Shown: positions 19,598 to 32,900 of the stretch, piece after piece
Layout: each line of letters starts with the position of its first letter
Numbering within the stretch: position 1 is the first letter of the stretch
From: Dipetalonema caudispina
Lineage: Eukaryota; Nematoda; Chromadorea; Rhabditida; Onchocercidae
Direction of reading: 5' to 3'
Length of the DNA: 64,000 nt
Assembly: GCA_013365325.1 (NCBI GenBank)
Contig: JABVXV010000215.1
Location: forward strand, 46,384 to 110,383
Notes under the pieces: generated by a model
What the model saw: only the letters and a program-made list of their open reading frames with translations
What the model was told of the DNA's origin: nothing
Database searches by the model: none
Translations under genes and position numbers: made by a program

Positions 19598-19863
19598 AAA
19601 AATTTCTTAAGAAACCAAATTTCTTTTTTTTCTTTTTTTTTTTTTTTCATTCATTATAAATATTCGCTTATTCTCATCATCAGAATTAATTATTTCTCAA
19701 TTTACATATATATGTATATGAATGATTCTTTTAAAAAATTTCATAGAACCAAACGTTTTCTTTTTTTTCTCTCTCTCTCTCTTTTCTTCATCACAATTAT
19801 TCACCTAACTCTATCGGAATTTGTTATTTCTTAATTTACATATCTCGTTGTATGAATAATCTT
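19598..19863. repeat. Diverged direct duplication of about 130 bp
   Basis: Two adjacent blocks share the order AAAAAATTTC, GAACCAAA or GAAACCAAA, a T- or CT-rich tract, a TATTC-rich part, TTATTTCTCAATTTACATAT or its variant, then GTATGAAT. They start near 19598 and 19730. Identity is partial. Confidence 0.55.
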
Positions 19864-20329
19864 TACAGTTCTTTGTATCTTTTCATATGAGAAATAATGC
19901 TATAATGATACTGAATCATATATTTTAGTCTGGCTTTACTATCAATAGATTATATCGATTTTGAGTATATTAATAATTTGTGAATAAATAAATTATGCTA
20001 TTTAACCTTCACACTAGGAGAGAATGAAATAAATTGATTTTGTATTATTACTGAATAGCTATTATTTATAGATTAATGAAGCAATTATTTCTTTTCCAAA
20101 TTGCTAACAAATTTCGAAATTATCCGAACATTCGAAATTAGTAAACTATTAACATTAACCATTTTTATTCATATGTTGTATTTTCAAATCTTCGCTTTTT
20201 TTCTTCTCCCCCAAATTAATTAATTTATTTATTCATTAAAACACTATATTCAAAGAATTTGTTTTCTCGAAAATTGTATATTTATCTAAACTACCTTATT
20301 TATCAACTGTACAGCGCCCTTTTAAATTC

Positions 20330-20360
<31 letters not shown>

Positions 20361-20447
20361 TAAGTCATATGACGATTACAGAGACAGATATTGTCGAGCC
20401 ACGTTGAATGAGATCTGTCCCACTCTGTTTCGCCATCCTACCGGAGT
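19864..20447 (+). other. Upstream region of the Rap2 gene
   Basis: No exon is visible apart from probable 5' untranslated sequence. The last 90 bases (20361-20447), after an A27 run, are clearly less AT-rich than the rest and probably hold the transcript start or leader. The acceptor-like CCGGAG just before the ATG is a weak match, so trans-splicing is not clearly supported here. Confidence 0.5.
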
Positions 20448-22218
20448 ATGCGCGAGTTCAAGGTGACGATTTTTTGAATTATTTCGAATTTTAAAATGAG
20501 ATTAGAAAAAGGTAACAAAACTCATCATGGAAAAAGATGAGAATAAAATTATCAGTTATCAATAGTATCGTAATGTTAGCATTTTTATTTTAAAGTTAAC
20601 AAGTTATTATTTAGTATGCAATTGTAGCATTATAATAGTATACTATGGTATGACAATTATTTTCAGGTAGTGGTACTCGGAAGCGGAGGTGTTGGTAAAT
20701 CAGCTCTAACCGTTCAGTTCGTTTCGAATACATTTATCGAAAAATATGATCCGACAATTGAAGACTTTTATCGGAAAGAAATTGAGGTATATTCAGTGTT
20801 TTTCTTTTTTTTTTAATTTTTGAACGAAGTAAAGATGGAAGAAAATTAGACCGCAACATTTTTTCTGATCTTTGTGTTGCACTGAAGGTTTTATCCTGAT
20901 CTCTGGAGGATATCGTGATACAGAGTGTTTAAAATCATAACCGGAAAGTCACATTTAGGATTCTCGAAAATTCAATGATATTTAGTACTAATGTTACTTC
21001 ATTGTCATTCGTTTACATATAATTAACTGGTCACACATAAACCAAATCAAATATCTTACAGGTTGTTGTGAGCTAAAAGAAAGTGTTCTGTTATTCAGAA
21101 AAAGCATACCAGGTATTGAAGTGAAATGTAAAATTCAAATAGCTTATGATTTGCCAAACGATGCTGTTGGGTATTGACATCAAATCATTGATGAAAACCA
21201 GCGATATTTATTTGTCTATGAAAATAGTGAATTCCAGGTAGATGGTCAGCCATGTGTGCTGGAAATTCTAGATACCGCTGGCACAGAACAGTTTGCATCG
21301 ATGCGTGACCTATATATCAAAAATGGACAAGGTTTTGTGGTGGTTTACTCAATAACAAGTCAACAAACATTTCACGACATCAAAACAATGCGTGAACAGA
21401 TTGTTAGGGTTAAGGTGAGCCTTTGGATAATTAAAACAAAATATGAAAATTAATCTTGGCTCTACGTAGCGTCGTTTAGCGCTGACCGATGAACCTAGCA
21501 GTTTTTTCTTACTAAGTTTAAGCTACTATCCGAATTTTTTCGCATTCATGCATTACTCACTGCTGTCCTGAAGTTAATAGGATGCAATAACAGGAAATTT
21601 ATTTCAAGACAAGAGCCTTTTGGAGGATAAATAACTTATACAAACATCATCAATAACGAAGGCTACGGAGTGGTAATAAATGAACGAAATGATTTAAAAA
21701 ATTCGTTTTAGGGTACCGATCAAGTGCCTATCCTATTGGTTGGTAACAAGTGTGACCTAATTCATCAGCGACAGGTAAATATTTCTCGTGAATTGAAATA
21801 TTAACTTGAAAGACCATTAAATAATAGTGGTGATGTAATGGTAATATAATAGTAATCTAGCTTTATTCCGAAAACCAGACAACTTACCCACGAATTATTT
21901 CGCCAGTTTTATGTACAGTCTTTTTCACAAGTTCACTTGCTTTTTGCATATTTTTCTGCAGCCAAAATTAGGTTTGAAATGGTATAAAATGGCCTGTTAT
22001 CTTGCACATGTCACTTTTCCGCATTTTGCGATTCCGCTTTTCAGGTGCGAACGGAAGATGGTCTTGGCTTGGCAGAATACTGGTCGTGTCCATTCACGGA
22101 ATGCTCAGCAAAGAGTGCACATAACGTGAATACTGTATTCGCTGAAATTGTACGCGAAATGAATTATGTTCAAAATGCGCGCATCAAACAGAATCAGGGA
22201 TGTTGTATAGTGCTGTAA
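20448..22218 (+). CDS. rap-2: Rap2-type Ras-family small GTPase
   Basis: Exons 20448-20462, 20667-20786, 21238-21414, 21712-21774 and 22045-22218 join in frame to 182 residues, against 183 for human RAP2. The P-loop GSGGVGKS, effector loop [27 protein letters not shown] and SAK motifs are all present. Thr instead of Gln at the position of Ras Gln61 is typical of Rap proteins, and Phe39 in EDFYRK separates Rap2 from Rap1. The C-terminus is CCIVL: a CAAX box (CIVL) ending in Leu, so geranylgeranylation is expected, with a second Cys that could be palmitoylated. It acts as a membrane-bound GTP switch in cytoskeletal and junction signalling. The first coding exon holds only five codons, which automated gene finders may miss. 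Confidence 0.96.
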
Positions 22219-25200
22219 ATTACTCCTTCTCTTTCTCTCTTCCTTTCTTCCAGTCATTCATCATTGCACTCCTTACTTTGAATTACTTATTTTATTACCA
22301 TTATTGCTTTTTTATTAATTTGTATCTTTTTAATCAGTAATTAATTTACCAATCATTCCGTAATGGTCTGGTGCTCTTACGAATGAAGCAGTCGTGAAAA
22401 TTTAGGTGCCAGTCAGGTCTGTGCGGTCATTCGATGTAACCCATCTTCCGCTAATGTGGTGATCAAGTGCGGATAAGACCTCATATGGATCATTCAGAAG
22501 GAGTTTACTATGTCATCTATCAAATTACTTTTTCCAAGCAATCTAGTTAGTTAAATTGTTGCTAACATTTAGATTCATGACGTTGCACAGCGTGGCAGAC
22601 ATTTTGGAATCCAAGAAAAACTTCTTTATCGGTAGCCGTTCTACTGAGTTTTGCACACAATATGTTTTCTCATTCCCACCCACTAAAAGTCCTGAGGAAC
22701 CTCATATATATTTCTTTTCGTTTTACTGCACTTCTTGCTACTTATTTAAAACGGGTAAATTAATCTTAAGTACTTTAAATTAGCAATATAAAGGAAGAAT
22801 AGCATAAAATCCTGGTGATAACACAAATTCCTATGTGTTTTGATGAGAAACTAATAGAATCAAAAAAAGAGTTTTGAATTAAGGTCGAAGAGAGAAATTT
22901 GCTAAATGAGATGAATGGCAAGGTATTTTTTATCAAGATATCCAAGACTTACATAGTAGTGATTAAAAGAATATCTTAGCGATTCACCCACTACCATTTA
23001 ATAATTCATGGTGGGTCGTTGTTCTTCTCCGTCATACATTTGTCTAGTTTCTCCTCTGTCCACCCCTTATCTGATACCATCAAAACACATGACGTACGTA
23101 ACGTTGCTTTCATTTTTGCTGATAACAGCATTTCGTGACTTTTCCTTTTTTTTTTAAATTCATTTTAATAAAAAAAGACTACACTTTTCCCGGGTTTTCC
23201 TTTGATTCAAGGCAATACTTTCGTTTCTCTTTCACTGTATTCCTCTTTCATCCTAGCAGCTCTTCCTCTTTGTTGTTGTTAAAAAAAAAAGAGCTGTAAC
23301 TTTTCCTCTGTTCCGTGGTGATTATTGAGCTTTTAAGACGAAAATATTTGCTTTCCAAATTTCTTATTTGTTTGTGATTTAAGTTAGCGCATGTTGCAGA
23401 ATGGAATTGATGGTATAACATGTTTCTAGGTGAATTCTTTTTCATTTTATTTTAGGTAAATTTGAGGACTTGAATTCTTGTACTTGCAATGTGCAAAGTT
23501 CCCTGGATAAAACAAACCTAGAAATTATGTAGTTAACTAGGATAGATCAGATTAGCTTTCGATTAGTTTCTGTTTGTTTGAAGTAGATTCACGTGACTTC
23601 GCATGCCTAACGTAAAGCATCTTACATGAGTTTCATTAATATTATGCAATATCTAAAATATCTTATGGCTTGGCTTACTAGTATTTCACTTTTGATGTTT
23701 AATAACCTTTCTTGCCTCGCCATCGTCGAAAGTTGCATTGGGGTTGGATGCGCATTCTTCTTGCAACTTACGCAAAATTCATCCTGCCAGTGTTATCATT
23801 GCTATTCTCAAGCTGTCTTATGATTGATTGAACGCCTTGAATTTGACATCTATTTAAAAGTTTAGAGCCTTTCGTCCTCGAAAGTACCACTTCATGCTTT
23901 TTTATTCATAGTAATGCATTCGGACATTGCATTTTAGAATTCATTGTTCTCCTTATTATGTTTTGAATGAACTATTCTATGATATAGCATAGTAGTCCTT
24001 TTGATTTTCCAGATTTCACACTCACATCATTGAAAAAAGACATGCCAGATTTGGATCATAAATTCAGCAGTGGTTTCAAAAATTTATGAACTTTCACTCG
24101 GTACTTTTTTTTTGAATTCTTTATTTTGAAAAAATACAGAATGAATGTTTGTAATTCCAAATTCTTTAATTTGCAAAAAAAAAAAAAAAAAAAAAAATGC
24201 AGAGTGAACGTTTATAAATTTCTATATCTAAGACAAATAAGTTCAACAAACCTTCCTGTTTTCTCTTTGGCTTATCTAATTATGTATGGAATCTATCACT
24301 CTTTATTTTCTTACTTGAAATTATCGAAGAAATGATGAAATAGATGAGAATTGGGATGTGAAATTTTAAAGGTTATAATTTTTTTTTTTCGAAAATTGAT
24401 ACAGAGATATAGCATCATGTCGTGACTTCATTTCTATCTCATACCATCCTGGATTGAAACATAATTTTCTTTTTTTTTTTTTCATTATTTTTCTTTCCAG
24501 GCAAATGGTTTGAGTTGCAATCAATTCTTGCAGTTCTGTATTGCAAGTTCTATTTAATGCTTGTTGAAAGTGGTGTGCTGCTAATAATTCATTGTTTCTT
24601 TTATCAATTTTAATTATTACTGCATTTTAGCTGATTTATGCTTCAATGTATTATGTAAGTTACAAAACATTTGTGAGACATCAGGCTATGTTGAAAGGAG
24701 GATGAAGAAATGCTTTGGTATATCTCAGTAGTAAGAATGATAATAATGAAGCTAAAAGAACTGGTAATTCTGAAAGATCATTTTGAATAATTTTAGGATT
24801 TTTTTAACTGAGCAGGTTGATATTGGAAATTCACCGAAGAATGAAGATCTTGTTTGTGGCAGAATGGAGGAAGGAACGACTTTTCCCCCTTGCTATGACG
24901 AAGGCTTTAATCTTTAATACTTTGTAATTGGTACTTAAAATTAAAGATAGACCGTTTATGACGGGTATGCCTTTTTGTATCGGAGAAGTCGTTCCATTTC
25001 TATCATTTCTTGTTTCTTTGTTGTAAGCTGTGTATGTTTTATTGATATCATTGGCCATATCGATTAATAAAATATTTGAACGAAATTATTTTCTGGCAAA
25101 AAAAAATTACTTGTGGTTCTGAAACAATAAACGATTATTACTGATCCAACGCTAAGCTACTCAGATAAATTAATGTCAATCAATAAAATACAAATGGAAC

Positions 25201-25617
25201 TTCAGTAAATGTAATGTATACATGGAAGCATTTAGCGGTATCAGCTATATGCTTAATTTTTTAATAATGCTTATTGCTGGATTCCTTATCTAGATAAGTT
25301 CAAATTATTCAAATTTATTTGAATCCTGAAAGAATTTTCTAGTTTCATTAAGAAAAAAATTTTTTTTTTTTTTTGAAGGATGTAGTACTAAAATGGATTC
25401 TATCTATTGATTATTTCTGGAAAGGATGTGAGAGATCTGAATCATTGTCATATTCTATACCTAAGACAGTGTAACTTATTTCAGATGATCTTCATGATTA
25501 ATATTAACTTTCACTGCTTACCTGATCAATAATACTATCAGATAGATGAAAATAGAATGAATGATCTGTTTGGAAATGTAAAATTAATAATCCTCTGATA
25601 ATAAATGCATAATTTCA
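22219..25617. other. Intergenic: Rap2 3' region and uL1m upstream region
   Basis: No convincing exon is seen. The less AT-rich patch at about 22370-22500 is probably Rap2 3' untranslated sequence. A 75-codon minus-strand frame (25058-24831) has no recognisable similarity and no clear splice or start context, so I leave it unannotated. Confidence 0.6.
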
Positions 25618-25618
25618 G

Positions 25619-28600
25619 ACATATTATTGCATAAGTAATGTTTTCATCGATATGTAATGGAATGATATGGGTTGCATGTAGTAGCAATAAAGCAATAATG
25701 GAACGTTTATTACTTCCATCGATCTATAACTCACAGCAATATCGAGGTAAGATGAGAATTATTATTGTTTTAGATGATCAAATGAATAGAAAGGAAGATA
25801 CTTTTTTGGAACTGAAAAAATTTCGGAATTTTTTAATTTCATTTATTTTTATATATGGTATAACTTTTAAATTTTTTTTGAAGTAACACATATACTTTGA
25901 TTAAATTTCACTTCATCTTTTTCACTCATGCTCATTGATTCTTAATGAAAGATTTGGAAAAATAATATGGGTAATTTTTCTTAAACTATAATATTTAATG
26001 ACAATCATAGCTAATTCATCTGTACATTGATTGCTGTGGATTTCAATACCACTTTATCTTCCGATTCCTAGGGCGAAAGCGTAATCTGAAACGTTCGCTC
26101 ACCAAACAAGAACGCCAGGAAAGACGTTTGAAACGGGAAGCAAAAGAAGCGGAAAGAAAAAAGTACACCTTCATGCAAAGGATTCAAATCTCACGAATGA
26201 GACATATGTGAGTGTATTTTACGAAGTTTCCTGTTTTTTTTTTTTTTTTGTTTTTCTTTTTTTAGTTTTCTTTGAAAGTAATTGGATCTGAATAGAAGAG
26301 AGCTGAAAAATTGTAGAAAAGCTATGCTTGGTTGTTCTTTTCAGGACCTCCATTTCGGAGCAGTTTCCTGGTCGTTTGAATCCAGCAAAAGAAGCACATT
26401 TGCCGGATAAGCCGACCACAAATGTTTTCATTCGAAGTGCCTACAAAACTCAATTTCATTCAATTTCAGAAGCATTACGAATGCACAGGTCGAAAAAATA
26501 CACCCAATCAACTTACCTTAATCATAGTTTATTAATCATTGAGTTGTGATTTTCAGATCCATTTTCCCGTCATTATAATTGCTTTTGCTTAAGTTTTAGG
26601 CTGTCCACAATTTAGAACAATTTAAATGATTAAAGCTTCCATATAATGGTTAGATAATTAGAATCAAAAGGTACTTAACTCATTTTCTTTGGGTATTACG
26701 TTGGTACTGAGGAACCTTTTAACTACTTGTGTTTGTCTTTCCAAGGTCCTAATCCATTAGCCGTTCTAGAGCATAGAGGTTTAGATAAAATATTCAGAAT
26801 GCATATTTTCTTTCAAAGTTAAATCAATTTTTTGATAAATTGACAGGGAAATGCAGCAACCATCTATTTACAACAATCCGAATGCGCGTGTTCGTCTTCG
26901 TATGGAACTTAATATGACAACGGAAAGGAAGGTCTATTTTGAATACTAATATGCATATTTTGTCATAGCTATATCGCTTTTTCTCATTCCGAGTGGTATT
27001 TCAAGTTTTTCTTTTCAAGACCAAAATGGTAGCTGATTCCGAAGAATTGGTACCAATTCCTTATCCATTCAAGCATAACGAGAAGAGAACAATATTGGCA
27101 TTTGCGTATGAACAACATAATCGGGATGCAGCCGTTGAGGCTGGTGCTGAAATCGCACTCGGTCCTGATATGATTAAAAAGGTTTGGAATAAAAGTATAG
27201 TATTGGTTGCAGTTGCTATGGGAATAACATAAAAGGGATAATTTTAAGTAGTAGGATCAATAGAACTTGAGATCATTAATTAAAAATTGAAAACATAAAA
27301 AATTTGTATTCGAATTTTATTCTTATGCATTTATTTATTTGCTCACCACTGGTGTGCGCTATAATTTGTAAAAGAAACGACACTATTTATGATACCAATC
27401 GAGCACATATAATGTCTTTGTACGCTGAAGTACAAGTACAGTCTAGGACACAAGATTTATCCACAGCAAAGGATAAGAAATTTAACATTCTGAAGGAAGA
27501 ATTGAGTTTCAGTATGACTATTGAGTTTTTTTCTTTGCTGTAATGTCTTTAAACGTTTAAGTTTGTTTATTTTGAAACTGATGAATTTCAGATTATTAAA
27601 GGGATGTTCCGAATTGATGACTATGATTTCTGCGTTGCACACATTGATATGGCTTCCAGTATTCTTCCCTTACGAGGAATTTTGAGATCACGTTTTCCAA
27701 ATAAAATCAATGGTATGTGATCTTGTTTGGAATTAAGATTGTCCTAGCTGTTAATCAAAGGACTATAATTGACCACTTTCATTTCTATGAATTTTACTTT
27801 TTATAACTGACAAGGCTGAATACATTCTTGTTACCTGATTCAGGGCATTCAAATAACTATTAACTTTATTCTTCATTTCATCTGATATGATATACAGAAT
27901 ACCTTTTCTTAGGCGGCCTTGGTGATAACTTCCAAGAGATTATCGGAAAATTCAAGAATGGTGTAAAATTAAAGATTCGAGGTGATCCAATCATGCCTAT
28001 TTGGGGTCTTTGTGATACTGTCGTAGGACGAGTAAGTTAAAATTTTGTACAAAATACATTATTCAGCACTGCTGAACTTTAAAACAATTCGAGTGACATC
28101 CACTAAGGACGACTTTTAAAATAATAAAATGGGAGTGCTGACTTAATTTTTACTTGTTCAAACAACAGACTTCCAACAGAAGATAAATCTTATGGAGTCA
28201 CTTTATCATTTTCAGTTAACAATGAATGATGAAGAATTGGAGGCAAATATTGCAGCTGTAATTGGAGCTTTATGTAAACATCGAAATCCTGCTCTAGGTA
28301 AGTAAACACATTATGCTTTGAGTATTGTTTTCAACTTGATTTAATGCTTCAACATTTTTCATTCAAGAGGAGTTGTAGCCAAATAAAGTCGTATAAGTAC
28401 TGTTGATATTAGTTGACTTCGATTCATAGCATCATTATATCATTTAGTAGTACAGTAATAATCAGTTTAATCCATCTTTCAAGAATAATGATAACTCCGC
28501 AGTTGCATTATTCATATCTTCCGCATACATCAACCATCTGCTCTTTTCAGGGCCATTTATCAATCGGGCATTGCTCATGGTTATACCTGGTGATGCTCAT

Positions 28601-28829
28601 TTCGCTCTTGATATTAAGCCATTTTTGCCGATCCCAACAGAACAAGAAATCGAAAGAGTGAGTGGCTCTGTTCTCCTCGAATTCAAATTTTAAAGCTGGT
28701 TTTCATTGCAACTTCGATTATTTGCTATCCTCTTTTTAGATCGAAAAACGAACGAAGAAAAAGAAGAAGGAATCAGAATCTGTGAAAGTCGATAGTCCTG
28801 AGGTTCCGTCATCTACAGTTGAAGCTTAA
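25619..28829 (+). CDS. mrpl-1: Mitochondrial large-subunit ribosomal protein uL1m (MRPL1)
   Basis: A probable trans-splice acceptor (AATTTCAG, ending 25618) lies 19 bases before the ATG at 25638. Coding exons: 25638-25746, 26072-26207, 26345-26488, 26847-26931, 27020-27181, 27592-27712, 27898-28031, 28216-28297, 28551-28657 and 28740-28829, giving 389 residues. The N-terminal 100 or so residues are short-side-chain and then strongly basic (RKRNLKRSLTKQERQERR), as in metazoan MRPL1 before the L1 domain. The L1 part includes YPFKHNEKRTILAFA, the MPIWGLCDTVVGR segment and the Asn-Pro-Ala-Leu-Gly-Pro stretch near the end. A lysine-rich tail (EKRTKKKKK) closes the protein. It forms the L1 stalk of the mitochondrial ribosome near the exit site. 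The acceptor of exon 5 is TTTTCAAG rather than TTTTCAG. Confidence 0.9.
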
Positions 28830-29910
28830 CAGAGTATAATCTCTTACAATCTCCACAAACTTTCTGTGCAGATTTGTTTCGTATAGTATTCCCGATAATA
28901 TTGCTATCAAAATATATATAACGCATTTGCCTTTTCACTCATGTTCGGCATGTGTTCCAACCTACATTTCGTACAGCAATGATGTGGACAGAGAAGCTTT
29001 AAAAAAAATTCTAAGGGAATTATCGACTCACAAAATTTAATATTTTTATAAGCCAGGTGAGTTGAGATTGTTTTCACACAGCTGAATAATCTTTTCTCCA
29101 TGAAATTCCTTTAATGCGAGAAAGAGTTCCTTCATTAGTATAAGTTCGACCACGTAAAGAAAAATAGATATAACAAAAAGAACAATTAACAATTGATGAG
29201 GAAGCGCTCTTTGAATTTTCTTGCATTCATCAACAATTCTTCAGCTACAGGAGCATTTCGTTCTTAGCAAGTTCCGACCGTTATCAGTATTTTACCGATT
29301 GGAACTATTTATGATCTCCTCATTCATCGATTAAAACGGATGAGAAGCAGTAAAGCTCCTTCCAAAGCTATATGATTAATTCATATCGCTCTCATGTTTT
29401 TGAAGGATATATTGTAAAGATCAAATGATTTCATGGAAATCATTGGAAATTTACCAAATTTGCAGTTGAAGCTAATTTAATTTACAACTTGCTTACATAT
29501 TCAAAAACCAGGCTGAAGGAGCTGGAGTTTAAAGATGTACAAAACTAGTGCTTGAGCTCAACACCTTACAAGAGCACTTGCTACACAAACAATAGAGTTA
29601 GTGAGAATAGACTTAAATAATAAAATTATCGGAACTAAAAAGCAGTCAAAAGTTTACAAAAAGATGAGCTTCCCACATATTTAACTTCACCTTGTGAAGG
29701 AGAGAGATGCTTGCATTCTCCGAAGAGACAATGCAAAGAGATGTTGAATTCAAATTAAAACACTACTTTCTCTAACAAAGTCTTTGGATTCGTTACTATC
29801 GATATTGTCTGAAAATTGGAAGTGAAAAATAACCCTAGAAATTCTCCCATCGTATGCAGAAAAAATAAATCAACATTGGAAACCGAAATGAATTAACTGT
29901 CACTGCAAGA
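28830..29910. other. Intergenic between the convergent uL1m and eRF3 genes
   Basis: The stop codons of two convergent genes are 1.08 kb apart. The interval should hold both 3' untranslated regions; no exon is visible on either strand. Confidence 0.7.
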
Positions 29911-32900
29911 TCATTCCACAACCTTGAGCACTTTGCCAATAGCTATTGTTTTGCCTTCATCGCGTAATGTAAAACGTCCCATTTGTGGGAAGTTTTTGAA
30001 TGCTTCAAGACAAAACGATTCCGAACTTTCCAACCGCATTATACACTTTTCATCTTGCTTCACAAATCGTGCTCTCACCTTATTTCCCGTTTTCTTGTCA
30101 ATTGTGCAAATTACTGCCTAAAAATAAAATGGGTTATCAAAGAAATTATCAACAGAAATGTATAAAGGCTCTAGCAATTCCTCTTGAGAAGTACATTCTA
30201 CAGTATAAACTGCACCTTCTGATGCACACCACAAAACGTTCACAATTTTCCTAGCATAAAAATTCTCAAGTAATTTAAATGGCTATACCAATGAAACATA
30301 CCTTCACGATAACTTCTTCGGTTGCTGACTGGATGTGTAACACACAAGAATAACCAGACGCGATTATTGATTTGTGATCCAGAATAACTACCTAAAAAAA
30401 ACGAGGTAAGTACCATCAGTTTCGTATGAATCAGACAATGACGTTTACTTCTCTTGAAAAAGAAAAAAACGAGAGAAAAACATTTCATAAATATTGAGAA
30501 AAACCCATCACTGAAAAAACCTACGGGATTTGTTCCATGAAATGAAAAAAAGTCTTACTTCAGCATCAAAAACTCTCCCCACATGACATAGCGCATCCGG
30601 AGAACACAGCACAAAACCAGGTAAAATGTCATTATCTTCGATCCCTTTCAACTTCAGCTTTACGTTATCACCAGAAACCACTTTGTCAACTTCCACGTCA
30701 TCTGACCACAGTTGAATTACTTGAATGCTTGTCTGAAAATTTTCATCCATAGCTAACTGCAAAACCCATCGAACTTTCATTTTTCAAAAGGTAAAAAATG
30801 CCAGTCGCTTGAATGTCTACAAACGAAACATATCAAAACTTCCGTCAAGCAAACTAACCCTATTTGGCATAACTGTTAATGTTTGGCCTTTTGCTACAAC
30901 ACCTGATTCCATTTTTCCGATAATTATGGTGCCCATATCCTGAAATAATGAATGTTCTACTGATAATTCTTGATTCTCAATTCTATAAAACACACTCGAT
31001 ACCAATCTTGAAAAACAAAATTCCAACTAATGGATGTGAAAAAAATAAATAAATAATGAGCAGGGATACACCTACACTGTATTTATCGGCAATGATAACG
31101 CGTATTGGTCCTTCATAATCACGACTAATTGATGGCAACATGGTGTCGATATACTCAATGAAGCACGGACCACTATAATCAATAACACTCAAGTAACGAG
31201 TTTTAAAAGTAACACAGTAACATTGTACAGAAAATAGCTTCCCTATGAAAAACCACCAAACTACGACTGAGACAAAAATCTCGCAATAATATTAAAAGCA
31301 GTGAAAATTTTTAAATATTTATTAGTCGTACAATGTCAAATGTGCTCAGAAGACTTACATATTACATAAATTGAGCATAACTTTTGAATACAACTTACGT
31401 GTACCAAGAACCGAATTCAGAATTTGGACGCTCCTTCAGAAATGCTCCCGTGAGCCCAGAAACTGGGATGTATATAATATCTGTTTTCGGATTGAAACCA
31501 CATTTCCGTAAATAAGGTGTAAGTTTGTTCTGAATTTCCTTGTACCTGCATTTAAAAAATTTATACTCTCAAGATTTAAACATAAAAATATAACGATTGT
31601 TTTTTGTCTTTCGTTTTTTTTAGAAATATTGTTTCTCGATAATTTTAAATTTTTGCAAAAAATTTGCATCATTTTATAAGCAACATTTCTTTGCGAGAAA
31701 TAAGAGATTGAGAACACCTTTCCTCGTCCCAATTGACAGTAGGGTCATCCATTTTATTGACCAGCACAACAAGGTACTTTACACCAGTAGTTTTGACCAA
31801 CATCGCATGTTCACGCGTTTGGCCACCTCGATCGAAACCAGTTTCAAATTCGCCTTTTCGGGCGCTGATGACCTAAAAAATGCTTCTTTTAATGAAATGA
31901 ACATTGAATGGGTCAAATGAGATGAAAGAGATGTAGATCTCTAAACAGTGCAACCAGTTCAATTGAGAACGATGAAAAGGTCATATCGATGGAGCAAGAG
32001 AAAAAATCTGGAGCGTTTTATTTCGTTACCCAACGGACACGACAAATCTGAATTTCTTAAGCTATGTTTTTGCTTCCCTACCTTCCTTACCGAAAAAAAA
32101 AAAGCAAATCCTCAACAACAACTAACCAGCACAGCCAGGTCTGCTTGTGTCGCTCCGCTGATCATATTCGGAACAAATGATTTGTGCCCAGGTGCATCCA
32201 GAATTGTAAAATGTTTCTTCTCAGTTTCAAAAAATGCACGCCCACACTCAACAGTCTTACCTTTTTCACGCTCCTCATCATTTGTGTCCAGTGCCCACGA
32301 CAAATACCGAAAATAAGATGAAGATGAATTAATCTCACTACAGACTCAATTTGCTTTTAGAGCATACACCACGTTATAAAGTTCCTTATTCAAACTTCCA
32401 ATTATGCATCTTTTTTTTAGAATATTCGTAAATGGTTATGTTCAGTTATATTATGCCATCATCAGAGGTGTCACAATGAACCACAGAATAATCTCGGTAA
32501 TTAACACCGAATATAAATCTTGTTTGTGCAAACTTAGTATAGGATAAGTTATGAGATGGAAAAAGTAGATATCCGAGAAATCTCACCAAAAGCTTAACAA
32601 TAACCAGTCATTAAGGACAAACCATGACTCTCTTCCCTTATCCTTCGCTTCTCGTTCATATTTTTCCAGTGTACGCTTATCTACCATTCCCGTAAGATAC
32701 ATTAGATGTCCACCAATTGTAGATTTACCAGCATCAACATGCCCAATGAAAACCATATTGACGTGCTCCTTTCGATTGTTATCTACAAATAGAGAAAAAA
32801 ATCCATTGCGACTTTTTATTTAGTTAACTCAAATCCTTATCTACCCCATTAATTTGTTAATACGAAGAAATATTTACAAACCATCGATGTAAACAGTTTG

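Noticed and set aside
24831..25058. 75-codon minus-strand frame between Rap2 and uL1m
   Set aside because: Composition is less biased than most, but I see no homology, acceptor or donor that would support a gene.
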